Positions 49,937-63,319 of a stretch of DNA of 64,000 nucleotides are shown piece by piece. Numbering within the stretch: position 1 is the stretch's first letter; each line of letters starts with the position of its first letter. The notes below the pieces were generated by a model, which had not been told where the DNA came from, ran no database searches, and was given only the letters and a program-made list of their open reading frames with translations. The position numbers and the translations under genes are program-made. Source of the stretch: Prunella strophiata (taxonomy: Eukaryota > Chordata > Aves > Passeriformes > Prunellidae); NCBI GenBank assembly GCA_036583965.1, contig JAZBQD010000018.1, positions 15,602,867 through 15,666,866 of the forward strand, given 5' to 3'.

Positions 49937-50010
49937 AAAAAAAAAAAAAAAAAAGAATATTGCTCCCAGATGGGAGAGCAAAGTCCTACCAAAAAAAAAA
50001 AAAAAAAAAA
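49937..50010. repeat. Two A-runs flanking a 37-base spacer
   Basis: Eighteen As at 49937-49954 and nineteen at 49992-50010 flank a short segment. They could be tails of very short retroposed fragments or slippage products. No source sequence is recognisable, and no gene body precedes the first run. Confidence 0.85.
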
Positions 50011-50627
50011 GTAAACTTGCAATGGGAGGGAGAACATGGAAAACAGTCAAGGAAGTGATGTCAAATCACTCAGGATTTGATGTAAGATTCATTACTTTCA
50101 CAGATGCGATCTTCGATAGCTCGAATTCCAAGATTCAGCAACTTTAGTGGAAAGAATTTGTAACAAGTCATGGGAACTGCTGGATTTGCAGCAATTAAAC
50201 ACAGGCATGGGAAAAGAGGTTATGCTATGCAGTATCAGGGAGGTAAAGGTATGGTGCTAATCAAAGTCTTGCTAATATTAGGCTTCAAATTAAAATCTTG
50301 TGAAGCCTTCAGTAAATGGAAGATATATGAGAAAAAAGTCACTTCCTTCCCTCTTTGGAGAGGTGTATGTCCCTAAAAAAAAAATTATGTCAACTGCCCA
50401 TCATAATCCATAACTCAATTTGTTTATAATTTCTTTTTAATTCAAAGCAGCCTAAGTTTCTGATTTTCCCATGACGTTTATGCTACAGGAAGGTTACATC
50501 TCTTGAGATCTGAGCATTTGCTGTTAATGGTTTAAGTCAAATCTAGTGGCAGCTACTGATCACTCAACTACTGCCATTACAGTTTAACTGCAACTTAGAA
50601 TATTTCTTACAGCAGTACAAAATAATA

Positions 50628-50667
50628 TTTTTTTTTTTTTGAGGCAAATGTAATTTTTTTTTTTTTT
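50628..50667. repeat. Duplicated T-tract unit, 26-bp period
   Basis: Thirteen Ts (50628-50640) are followed by GAGGCAAATGTAA, then fourteen Ts (50654-50667) and GAG again. The period of 26 points to tandem duplication of a T-tract plus a 13-base tag. Confidence 0.85.
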
Positions 50668-50669
50668 GA

Positions 50670-53600
50670 GATACAACAGTTGGACTTTACCTGCTGACTG
50701 AAAGCACAGCAAAACACAAGGTGCATTCTAGCATCCTAAAATGCCTGTGCTAACTTCCAAAATACTGCACAAGGACAGCAGCAGGGAGCAGAGGATGGCA
50801 CAGCTTCTGGAATCAGCTAGAAAAAAAGAGTATTATTATGCTAAGCTCTCAGAAAAGTGTATCCTGGTGGGCCAACATAAAGAAAAGCAGTGACCAGCCA
50901 CAGTCTCCCAAGAAAGGGAATGAACAATAGGAGAGAGCCCTAGTTTTCACATGCATATGCAATAACCCCTTGTGATCTACAAATGTCTGATTAGCTGAAA
51001 TGACAACAAGCTGTGAGCCCTCCAGCTGGTATTTGTGACTGAAGTTTAATGAACCAGTGCTGAACCAAAAAACAAGAGTCAGGGAAACAACAAAAACACA
51101 ATACAAAAAATATAGAAAGAAAAATCAAATTAAGTGTAATTGCAATTTCCAAATGACTAGGTTGTGATGAGTAGGAAATTAGATTAGTATGTGGTTGTGC
51201 AAAGGTTAAGGAGTGGGACTTCTCTTCCCACACTTGAAGGGGAAAAAAAGAAACTGAAAAGATTTTTCCAGGTCAGGGTTTATTTAGAGTTAGTAGGATT
51301 AAAGGTTGAAGGCTTATGGGAAAAAATGTGCCTTCAAGTGGATAACTTCCCCTTTTTTTTGGCCACTTTAGTATGGCCTGCCATGGCTGCATCTATGACA
51401 ACTGCAGAGCTGAAGAAGTTCTAGGAACTGACAGGCCAGAGGGGACAGCCTAGAACTGTCCCTGATCTGCTCTGCATCTTCATTAACTTAGGAAAAATAC
51501 TGCATTTATTGCATGCACTAGAAGAGGTACTCAGATTTTTGGTGACTGACTTTTCAATCTCATGCTCTGTAATGCCATCACAAACAGAGATTCATGCACT
51601 TTGCAACTACACTGGTGCAGCCAGCAGAGATTTCCAGGTAACTAACCCCCCTACCCCACCCCAGTTTCCCTGTACATGAGTCAGGTGTGTCAAGGATGGT
51701 CAGCCAGCTGCTGTAAGGGGAAAAAATAAAAGCACTGACTTGGAAACCAAGATCATCTTTTCCTGAGAGGGAACTTAGCATAGCAACTCCACAACTGTAA
51801 TTATTAGCAACTCAACCTCCTGGACATGTGCAAGACATTACCCTTCTTCAAAACTCCCTTTTACACTCATACCTTAATTAAAATGAGATTTTATAGATGC
51901 ATACACAGAGACAGCATTATAAAGCACAAACTCTTTCCATCTCAGAGAACTGTATTTTTGGTTTTGTTGTATTTTACCTACAAAAGGACAGGAGTCCAGC
52001 CCTGCACAGAGATTATTCAGTAGCATCTGCACCTTGAAACAATTCAACCATCCCAAACAGACAACACTTGGGAACCTCTGTGACCGCAAATGAAATTTCC
52101 AAGTATCATGGCCAAAATAAGAAGTGCTACAGATCACAGGGGAAATATTCCTAAACCTATTAAGCAGTGAATACTCTGTCCCCAGGGATTCCTTGTCTTA
52201 AAAGCCCATGCTGTCCTGCTGGGAACTCACGTTGCATTCACAAGGTCAGAGCCTAGGCACTGCTGGTAATACTGAGCTGTCACATCTGATCCGGTCAATA
52301 TGACAAAAATATCCCCTCTTCTTTTCCCAAAATGCAGTAAAGAGGAGGAACACCAGTCAAAACTGCACACACTCCTTTTCCACTGACCTCTGTGGCAGAC
52401 ATGCATGCACACAGCTACAGCATTTCCCAGAGGGAGTGAAAGGGGAATGCTGGCATTCCCAGACAGCTCAGAGACATTCATCACATCATTACCCAGAAAC
52501 TGGTTTCCTTCAGCCCAGGGCTGACTCACACATTTCAGCTTAGGCTCTATGAGCTACCAAGTGTGTGGCATTTGCCTCCAAGGAGCCTTCTGCAAGACTG
52601 CTAACACATCCAAGTTTGTCAGGAAGATGCTGCAGGCCTTTGTGTATCTGTGGGTCTCAAAAAGCCATTTGATGACCAGGTATCAACCAATCCTGGGCAT
52701 GAACACGCAGCTGACAAAGTCTGGTCCTTGTGTGATATTCTACATAATACAGATTTACCTGCATTTCCCAGCACTCAAATAACCAAAGGCAGATGTGCAC
52801 TGTCTGAAGCTCCACTGATAATACAATTTGCTCTTTTCAAGTTTCATTTTATTATCTCTACTTTTTCACAGGGAAGAATGAAAAGATCCTTGTAACACTG
52901 GGAACAAGCTCTTTGTGTACAAAGTTATTTTTGCATCTAAGAAAAATATGGAAGGGTTTCCTCAAAAAAACCCCAAAACGCACTGTTAATTCCTCCCAAC
53001 AGGTGGCTGGATAGTGTGAAAATTACTTGGTTGATGTCCAACAGCAGCTCATGGAAAAGATTATTCAATTAGTTTTCATGTTAAACCACAACATAGGTGG
53101 CTAGACATAATGCATTTTAGAGGGCAATTCCATAAATCTTCTGGAATTAGCCAAGGAAGAATTCCTAGATACTGCACAAAGCAAAGTATTTTGCTGTGCA
53201 CAGGGAGCCTCCAGAAAAGGCTGAGCTTGTCCTGTGTGAGAAGTAGAGAACTATTTATTGGTGTGATAAATGTGTGCTCATCACCCATATCAGCATTTGG
53301 AACCATGTGTCTTGCACACTAGAAGAATTACTAAGTACTGTCCAAACCAGAGTGGTTTTTTAATCACATATTTCACTTCAAGAGAAAATGCAGCATGCAA
53401 ATTGCAATGAGGACTCGAGCAACAGCAGGAAAGACCAAGGGGAGAGAGGAGCATGAAGGCCTGAGCAAAAAACAGGCAATAGGACAAAGGAGAAGCTGCA
53501 TCATTATGACATCCACAGTCATCCTAACATAATAAAGCCATGTGGTACATTTAATGTGCTTGCTCAGTGTACCCCCAAAAACTACCTCTACTCTACTATC

Positions 53601-56600
53601 ATTAGGAAACTCAGCAGAGACTCTGCACTAGTGAGGATTTCTACTTGCTCCTGACTGGAAAACTGCTCTCCTGTACAGCTGGAAGCTGCTGTGCCTTCAA
53701 GGAATCCCTTCTATTTGGTGACAGGGTGAAGCATCCAGCCCTGCTGAGTGCATAAAGCTCCAAGAGTCTCTAAGAACTGTGGCCCTGACACTGAGGAGCA
53801 CTGAGTGCCGTGCTTGGACACCCCTGTTTTGTCCAGGATCACACAGATCCCTTTCCAGCTCCATTTGTCCAGCCCAGCAGAGGCCAGGCCTCGTGCTGAC
53901 TGTGCTGCAGACTGCATTCCTCAGCTCCCAGACTATGCTGTTTGTTTTTCATCAGAAGCAACAGCCTAAAGCAATGGAAACTGTGGGAATTAGCTGCACT
54001 GTGTGAAAACACCATTTACAGTACTTCAGTGTTCAGGCCCCTCAGACAATATAAATTCCTCCCATATGGATGCCTGTTGCTGGCTAGCCCCAGCTGGGGC
54101 AGGGCACAAATCCAGAAGGATCCCTGGAAGCACTGAAGCCACGTGAGCAGGCTGTCCCCCTGAATGCAGATGGGAATTAGCTCCCTTCTGAAGAAAGGGT
54201 AAGTCAGAGCAGAAAGGAGGAAAGCACCGAGCTGGTGTGATGTTGTGGGATTCAGGCTGCTTTCGTGGGATCAAAATAAACATCAAGCAATTATACTGGT
54301 GCAAATAAAAGTGTGCATCTCTTTTGCCTTATCCCTATGTGGCAAAACTTTGTTCTACTCTGCTGTAAAAGCAGTCAACAATACACAAATGCTCACCTAG
54401 GAACAGGGTGGGGAAGCTTATTTCTGTATCTCCTCCCTTCTCTGTACCCTCCCTCCAGCATTTCTCCACAGACAGCACATACTGTCCCCTTCATCTCCTC
54501 AGGGCTGAAAAAAGGCAGCTCCCCCAGCTTCCCCTCTCCTGTCACTGCTCCAGCATCTCCCTGACACTTTAGCACATCAGGTTCTTCCTTTTACTGGAGA
54601 GCCCAAAGTGAACAGGGCACCCTTCTCTCACCTGCTGGTAACACAGTTGGCCTCCCTGGCCCCAGAATGTCCAGCTGATGCCTGCTGGGCTGCTTGCCCA
54701 CTCTGCCCACCAGGCCAGAATTCCTTGACAGAAATCTGGGCATATACTTCTCTGCTAGAAGAAGAATAATAATTCTGGATATAAATCTGGAGTTTGTGTA
54801 AAATCCCTAACTCTCAGAGCACCCTGAAAAAGAGGTATTCTGTATAATGTTTCCTTTTGTTAGCTTCCTGTGGTCTGGATGCCAGTAGGATGTGGTCTGG
54901 GAAAAGGGAGATGGATTTGTTCATGCAGACAACAGCTGCCAAGCCAAGTGAGAAGTGCAGAGTCCCACAGAAACTCCAGCAGAATGAGTGATGCCTGTGC
55001 AGACTCCAAGCTGTGCTCACCCAGCCAGCACCAGCCAGGCTGGCTGTGCATTCCCATTAGGAAGCATAAGCCTCTAGGAGATTTTTTGGGCTGTCTAATA
55101 TTGAATAAATATTTTCAAAGCTACAATGACTAGTTGAATTCCCTTAGCACCAGAGGAAAGGCAGGAATTTTCATCTAAATGTTGGTGTACAGCTCATGTC
55201 AGCAGCCTGGGTAGACAACAGCCTTCAGTGGTATTAATCCAATTTCAAAAAGCAATGGGAGAACACTCAGTTCCTCCACAGAGGAATTAATGCAGAAGAA
55301 TTCAGAGACTGCCTGACCTTACAAAATGTAGTGACACACTAAATTACCCAGGTTTCAGCTACTTTTTGCTGTATAATGCCATGTTATTTCTGATTTCTAA
55401 AAATACTATAGATTTTTAGAATTTATTACTATCTAGCAGTGCTCCAGGTTTTCCTGCTACTCCAGGATGCAGCAGAAGTGCACACTGACCTTTTCACAGA
55501 ACCATTTCATTAAATTGCATCTCTTCATGTCTGCCTTGCACCAGGTGGCATAACAAGAACACTGTAGGCCCAGAATAATTTTAAGTTTTCAAAATTAATG
55601 CCAGTGAATGTCAGCACTTCTTCCAAGCCTTTTCAACATCCTTCACAAACAGTTTCAATAGAGGGAAGAGAATCAAGTCTCAGACCACTGGCATCTTCCA
55701 GGGTTAGGCAACTCCAGGTTGCTAATATTTGGCCATCCTAAATAGAAAATAAAAAAGTGGTAAAAAAAATTGTGGGGAAAAAATTAATGGCAAATGACAA
55801 TTAAAAGTGGTCTGTAACTTGAAAAGACAAACTACATTCCCCTTCAACTTCTACACTATCTCAAGCACAGGCATCAAGATGTGTAAATCAGTATTTTCTC
55901 ATCCAAATTTTTCAGAAACAGATAAGGCACTGTTTTTCTTAATGGCTCATCCAGGAAATGCAGACCAGCAGAACCTCTTGGGTTACAGCAGGCAAAGTAA
56001 CAGAACACAAATAAAACAACAGTTTCAAATCCTTCTCCACTGAAAGCAGTAGCAGCAAAAGGGTAAGAGGCATTATGAAAATATTTTTGTAAAATCTCCA
56101 TCAGTCTTTCAGAGAAATGCAATACTTCATTTTTTTGTGACCATGACTTGACTTTACAAAATGTACAGTAGTGAAATACATAATTTTTACTCACAATTTC
56201 AGCATTTTCACTAAAAACCTTATTAGAACTCCATCAATGAAAGCTTCAGAAGTGCAGTGGACTGGGCTGATTAGTTATGGTAAGTAGCAAATTGTGATAT
56301 TTTAATCATCTCTTGCATTCCAGTGCATGCATATTTTGATGTCTTTAGAAATGTGTGTGAATTACTTCTGTCCTCCCACACCACAGGAAGTATGAGCTGT
56401 GAACACAAATCAGAAGCCGTAACACTATCAACACAGATGGACAGTTTTATCTCTGCCTCTCTCAAATTCAAGTTATTAACTGCCAATCTCTTCAGACATT
56501 AAATGCACAGCTGATGCTCTGGAGACATTTTAATGGCCTAAAAGAGAAACTATTTCTCTAAACAGGAACTAAGGGGAGTCTGGCTTTCCATTTATTTCCC

Positions 56601-57216
56601 AAGCTTCCTGGCTTCAATGTTTTCTTAAACAGAGTAAGTTCAACTAATTGAAATAGCAGACCCACAACAGTATTGTCTCCCCATCACTGAGAATTTTAAC
56701 TGATACTGTTTCAGTCACTGATGCTTCAAGAATAGAGGAAAAATTGTATTTTAAACATGTTTATTAAATTTTTGGAAGTGGAAAGCAAACCATTTCATGC
56801 TGGCAGTTTTATAGATAATTCAGTCTCCCATCTTGGCTTCCTCTGTGTTGATTCTGAGTTCTCCAGCAAGCTATATTACTTCCCAAGTTTTAGGTCCTGG
56901 GCTTCCAATTACAAGAGTGGGCTTTTCCTGGCTTTTGCAATTTCCTTGCTTCTTCTGGGAAGGAGTGCCTATTCCATGCTGACCCTCCTCTAACAGACTT
57001 TTCCATCAGATTTATTAAGTCTGTTCTAATTGTCTTTCAGTCTCCAATTGGTGCCTGCAGTATTCTATGTCTGCTCAGGGCTTTCTGGTCTTAACAGCAT
57101 GCAAGCTTCCCATGTAGGAAAGACTTAGGCAAACACCACATCCACATATCCCTAACACAGATCAATAAAAACCTAAGTATAAAGATCACAATCCTGAAGC
57201 ATTCCCAAGAACATAC
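50670..57216. other. Non-coding block
   Basis: No gene, RNA or transposon is recognised. Some minus-strand intervals have donor-like ends (after 52234, GTGAGT; after 54637, GTGAGA), but each lacks a convincing acceptor or has more than one competing frame. Confidence 0.5.
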
Positions 57217-57273
57217 CTTGCCCTGGGACACGCTGCCAGAAGGATGATTTCAGCCTCCTTTGTTTTATGCAGA
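57217..57273 (-). other. Candidate exon, 57 bp
   Basis: On minus, an acceptor-like ACTGACAG precedes 57273 and a strong donor, GCAAG|GTATGT, follows 57217. After one base, 18 codons are open (LHKTKEAEIILLAACPRA), with two bases left over, giving a symmetrical exon of 57 bases. An alternative acceptor 10 bases upstream also gives an open frame, which weakens the call. No family is recognised. Confidence 0.2.
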
Positions 57274-57279
57274 CTGTCA

Positions 57280-60200
57280 GTAGCTAAGATGTCTCTCAGT
57301 AGTTGGAAATAACACCCAGAACACACATAATTGCACCCAGAGCCCAGACCTTCTTGCTCTCTGCAGAAACCTGCTACATCTCATAATCCCAGCCTTAAAA
57401 TTACCTGTGCTTACAGTTTTGAGCCCAGTGTGGAGCCTCTTCAAGCCACTGCTTGGTTGTGCACTCAGCTATTTATAACAGTGCCTTAAAGTCAGCACAG
57501 GAAGGGGAAAAGGCAATGAATAAGTGTCTGAAGGCTCTTTCTTATTTATTAAATCTTATTAAATCCTTCAATAGATACTTTTAGCTCTTTTTATTATGTG
57601 AGTCTGGAAGAACAAGGCTCAGCAGACTGGAAAATCCCAGCTTACATCGTGTTTCCCTCTCTTCCACACCTTATGGCAAATCCTTTATTGTTCAGGGTAC
57701 CTAATGCCCCAACTGGTGCTAAGGCTTCCCTATGCATGGTACACAAATCTTAAGGACTTCCACACAGTGCTCACATCCCAGTATCCTGGGCCACAGCTCA
57801 TGCTTCACATGCAACCAGGCTGAAGGGAAGTATTGTGCCAGAAAGCGAAGGCTTGTTCCATGCGTGCTACCAGCAGGGAAAATACTTAGGGATCATACCC
57901 TTTAATTCCAGGCTTACAACAGGCTTAGCTGGCCACTGCATATACCACTGCTATAAGGCAGCACAAAAGGTTATGACTCACAGACAGAAAAAGTGCTTTT
58001 ATTTTCCAATTTATCCCTGCCTTAGACTGGTGACACCCAGTGGCCTCCAAGTTGAACAGAACTGAGTTTTTAAGTACTAATAGAGAAAGCACAGCTCCCT
58101 TCTCTGAGTGTGGGCACACAGCAGCTGCCCTGCCAGAGCTGCACTGAGAACTCAGTTTCACACACAAATACCACAGAGCTCCAACAAGTATTTCACTGGT
58201 TTTGATAACACACTTCATGGCATGCACAGTAGTCCATGGAATAATTTTTAAAACTGGATGCAGGTTCATATACAAATCTTAATGGCTTCCAAGGACCAAT
58301 TCCAGACACAGAAAAGGCAGCTGCAGGACATGTGCCTTATTTTCCCTCCAAGTCTTTCACGGAGTAGAATTAATAAACATGGTAAGATAAGATACCTCAA
58401 ATTTTAGTTCTCTAAAGAAAAAAATGTATTAATAAATCAAATTATAAAATCCCATTCACATTTACTGTCTTAATAATGCAGCATAAACTGGGATTATCTA
58501 CACCACATAAAAGCTTTTTACTGGTAGGCTTTTCCTTTATCAATAAAAAATTGATGAGCTAAGCCTTGTTTTGCCGGTGTGTCTGCAATACCAGTCATGC
58601 AAACATTCAAGTTTCTGACTGTAGCACGAAACTATTATCTGCAGGTATATCAAATACTCCATGAATGCAACTTGGCTCACAGTCAAGAGACAATAAAACT
58701 TACAAGGAATTAACCTTCCAGCTAGTGATGCTAGCTGAATTTCTATTTACTTTCTGAGTTAATGTAAAACCTTCAAATGGCCTTCAAAAATATCAGCTTT
58801 GGGGAACAAAAGGGTCCATCTGGCACCACAGTTTGCAGATACAAATTTTCTCTCCTAAAAATCAAAATATCTTTTCCTAAACCTGACCTCCCATGCTAAA
58901 ACATTACTGCTTCCATTTGTCAAGAAACATTTCTCTTCAAAGAGATCAACCTAACATTTACGTGGCACTGAAGAAAAATTATGTTCTCCCACACTACATC
59001 TTTAGGCTACATTCCTACTCCCAGAAAAAAACATGTCTCCTTGGGAGAAATAACAGGCAGATACAGTTGCAAGATCCCAAAAATCAGACAATGGCCTAAT
59101 GACTATTATGCTATGAAGAATATATTGGAGGTAGAGTTTTTTCCCACTGCTGTCATACATTTCTGCATGTCTAAATAAGTGGGTTAATAATTATTTAGAA
59201 CGGTCAAGCCATTTCCTACAGTGCAACAAGTGAATAACCATCCAGGTTGGATGCAGCCTCCAGACCCACTCTTTCACATGTCAGCAGAAACAGCACTGTC
59301 CCTCTGTCTGTAAACTCTAGGGGATTCCTAACAATTGGAACTCAAACCAGCACAATTTTTACTTCCTGGGTTTAGAATTCCTTTTCAATCCTACCACTTT
59401 CCTCTTTCATTTTAGAGACTTTAATAAATTATACTCTCATGGCTCCCAAGCGTGTTTAACCCCCAAGATAAAGGTGTCACACTACATCCACAACCACTAA
59501 CAAGCAAGGAACTACAAGGTCCAAGCAGCATTTGGAACAGGATGACCACATAAAGTAGGAGGAGAGAAAAAAAAGGAGTAGCAATTTTTCTTACATTTAT
59601 CTGGCCAACACTATTTCACTCCAGCAAACATCTATTCCTGAAAGAGAAATGTGCTTGGTTTTTGCTTCCCATCAGCCTTGCAATCTGAAAATGGGACATG
59701 TGCTCCCAGCACAGCTGCAGAAGGGCCACTCAGCATCACAAGGCAGCAGTGTTTGACCAACACAAGTGAGCTAAGGGGAGATGGACAGTCTCCAAAGCAG
59801 GAAAGCCAGAAAAGATAAAGAGCACAAGAAGATGCACAAGGGCTGCACAAGTGGGTAGCTGCTTGACAGTAAGTTTCAGACAGCACAAAAACAATTTAAA
59901 TAAAATTTATGGCAATCCCACACACTACGTGATAAGAGCTGAGCACCCCAGTCACCAGTGGGGATGGTTTGGCTACACTGATGTTCCCAGCAAAAATTAA
60001 GAGCAAGAGGAAGACGGTCCAAGACAAAGAAATAGCCCTGGGAGCAGGGGACACTGATAGATGGCAGTCAAAAGGCAGCTCCATGAGTTGCAGTGCTCCC
60101 AGCTCCTGCTGGATGTCAGCAAGAGCACAGCCTCCCTGTTTGTGAGACTGCAGAGAGCAACCATTGTATTGAACAGCATGTTTTATTCATTTCATATCCA

Positions 60201-62700
60201 ACAGCAGTCACTTAAAGGTCCAAATGCATGTTTCCAGGATGCATATTTCACCAACTAAGTGTTGGCTCCAACATTCATGAGTTCTGAGAACAAAAGCATA
60301 TACATCTGCTAGAGATTTCTTTACCACTTTTTTTCCCAAATATTGTGCAGTCTTGTTTCCCAGGCAGTGCAGATTGAGAAAGGGGAAGATCTTTAAGGAC
60401 TTCCCTTTAACTTAGACCTTATTCACCCAGACACTTCCCCAGCTGAAACTGCATCTTCTTCAGTTTCTTCACTGTGTCTTCTTCACTTGGCCCTCTAGAA
60501 AGCATCTTCTGAAGATGACCAAGATCTAAAGAGTACTGTACAAACTCAGGGTGGTATCATAATTTACTGCCAACACTTCTCAGAAGCTAGGCATACTCCC
60601 AGATTTTCTTCCCTCTGATTCCCGAAACAAATCCACTGAAAAGCATCCAGGACTTTTGAGCCATCAGGCTGATGTTAAACTGCCTGCCATTCTTGGAAAC
60701 ACCTTTGCCTGCAGTCTCCCAGTTACTCCATCAGTAATGAAGTGAATCTAATGGCTCTGCCATGACTCGTTGAGCTGATAGGCTGCATTAGCTAGAAAGT
60801 ACTGAAAGCAGCTGTTTATTTTAGTGCTATTTGAGGCCATTAAGTGGCTACACCACTAAATCATCTGGGAGGGGAAAAAAAATAGAGTCAGCTCAGAATG
60901 GGAAGCATTAGTACATGAATGCCCTTTTCCTTTTTCTTCTGCTTCCTGCCATTAAAGGAACACAAAGTTCATCTTTGACTGAGCCTCATGGGACATACTG
61001 ATATGATTTCATAATATGCAGAACACTGTCAAATATGTGGCTGGTTAGATACAGGGTAGTACAAAAAATATTTCCTTATTATCTCCCCCCAAAATTCTGC
61101 AATATCAAGGGAAAACATGCAATCACCCTCCTCACTACCACCACACCCCCAAAATAACATTCTTCCAATGCCAGAATCTTGTTGAATTCTAGGTACAAGC
61201 AAAAAAGGTAAAGAACAGCTACACACCGCCTTTGAAGTGCATTTTTGTAACTGACAAAAGTTTTTAAAGATACCACACTTGCTTGCTCATTTTAAAATGT
61301 GGTGTTCTATATATTGACAAGTACACAAAAGTTCATCTTTTAGGAAAAAAAAAATCCTTTGTTAAGAATAAACATAGCACTATAAATCTTACACTATGTA
61401 CAACACTGAATTGCCAGGTATATATTCATTAAAGGCAAAAGAGCTTCCCAAGAGGATGCCTGCATGGAGGACAGCAGAAGGAGTGGAAGAGTTGTGATGT
61501 TGCACTGCTTGTTTGAAGTTTCCTGAAAACAATCACTCCTGTAGATGGATTTTATCTATAGTAGTCATAAATTCTGTCCTCAAAAAGGACAAAGTGTTTT
61601 TAAACATATAATTACATATATAAATAAACAATACCAAGTATACATCCTTCTATTTATATACACACATCCCTTCTGCTGAATATAAACATATCCCATAGAT
61701 GCTTTGATTATTAAAATTGTGTTGTTTATTGCTAAAACAGGACATGTGATCTTTGCAAACCTTTGTTCTAAGTCAATTCAAGAGAAAGTTTCTAGCCAGC
61801 AAAAGTGAAATGCTAGATACTGTTCTTATTTAAAGGTCAACACATTTCACAGGTAACTCAACCACAGAGTCCTTCCTCTTTTTCTTTATTGCAGTAAATT
61901 ATAGGTAAAGAACATCTTAGAGAGGGCATGGCTGTGAGGGTTTCTTCTTTCATGGAGTTCTCTAATGCAATAAGCTACACAAAGAACAACAGACCAGCTT
62001 CCAATGTTATTGTTTGATTTTCCACGTAAGAACATACTCTCAGAGCTGTGGTATATCTTATTACATGTAAGGCTTTTGGATGCAATCTGGAAATCTGGAA
62101 CAGACTTCCTGACCACATGCTGTTACTCAAGTCCTCACAATGCTTTTACCCCCCAGAACATTCATGTGGGGAAATGGAGGAGAGGGGATGTTTAAACATA
62201 GGTGTTACAGCAAAATTAATATGTGATACTTAGTAGTTTTCAACCTAAAATCCTCTTTCCCATTTCAAATGTATTATAGTATTTTCCATAATATCCTGTC
62301 ATAATTGGGCTGCTTCTTGTTTATATTAAGTTGCTGGGAACATTGCCACTGGGTCAGGAGTCAGATGTAATGCTGCAAAATTCCAAGTGGTGGTTTTCCA
62401 GACAGAGGTCATTTCCAATTGATCAAAAAAAAAAGAGACTATAAGATTTTTGGAGTATTTGGGCTAATTATAACTGGAATCATGAGCCAGTCACAAGTAG
62501 GATCAACACAAAAGCATTTTGTGCTGACAACTAAGTTGTCCCTCTACATTAATGAAACCACATATTTTATTTATAGTATTGTCTCTTAAGTAAATATTGA
62601 AATACTGGCAGCTAAACATAAGAACAAGCAGGCCAAATACTCTCTTGCAAGATGCTAAACCACAAAACAACTTCGTGACAGGATTCTGATTTGGTTCAAA
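57280..62700. other. Non-coding block
   Basis: No recognised gene, RNA or transposon is present. Frames are short and mutually overlapping. Confidence 0.5.
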
Positions 62701-62716
62701 TTTTCCTTTCTGGATG

Positions 62717-62823
<107 letters not shown>

Positions 62824-62829
62824 CTTTGC

Positions 62830-63109
62830 AGTACTGATAAAAATGTAGATTCATCTTCACTGAGAAGTCAATTTTGCCAAACATTTTCACATATTTGATA
62901 GATGAGGTGTAGCAGCACAGACCAACACATCTGCAGCTTCTCAGATCATAAATACTGACTTTCCAGAACAGCTGTCCACTTACTACAAAACTACATGAAA
63001 AGAGAAGTGGTTCAAAGACCAGAAATAGTCACAGCACGGCTTTTGTGTTAATTCAAGCTCTGTTTCCATCCCTCTCCAACCTGAAGCAGGAAGCAACCAA
63101 TTTCAGGTC
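62830..63109. other. Non-coding interval
   Basis: Nothing is recognised between the microsatellite and the CR1 fragment. Confidence 0.5.
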
Positions 63110-63312
63110 ATAAAAATCACAGAATATTCTGAGTTGGAAGGGACCCACAAAAATCATCAAGACCAACTCCTGTGCCTGAGAGCCTTGTCCAAATTCACCT
63201 TGAGCTCTGGCAGGCTTGAAGCTGTGACCACTTCCCTGGGGAGCCTGCTCCAGTGCCCAATCACCCTCTGGGTCAAGAGCCTTTTCCTCATATCCAACCT
63301 AAACCTCTACAG
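63110..63312 (-). mobile_element. CR1 LINE 3'-end fragment
   Basis: On plus it starts with 'cacagaatattctgagttgg' followed by 'aagggacccacaaaaatcat', 'cctgtgcctgagagcc', 'cttccctggggagcctgctc' and 'cagtgcccaatcaccctctg', and ends 'catatccaacctaaacctct'. This is the reverse complement of a CR1 3' end of the common avian type. About 200 bases are clear and fairly well preserved, so it is probably younger than the other short fragments here. Confidence 0.9.
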
Positions 63313-63319
63313 AGGGGAA

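Noticed and set aside
49682..50014. 110-codon plus frame ending in lysine runs
   Set aside because: The lysines come from the two A-runs; the rest has no recognisable domain.
54638..54710. Minus exon candidate with a strong AGCAG|GTGAGA donor
   Set aside because: Two frames are open and the acceptor side is poor, so no reading can be chosen.
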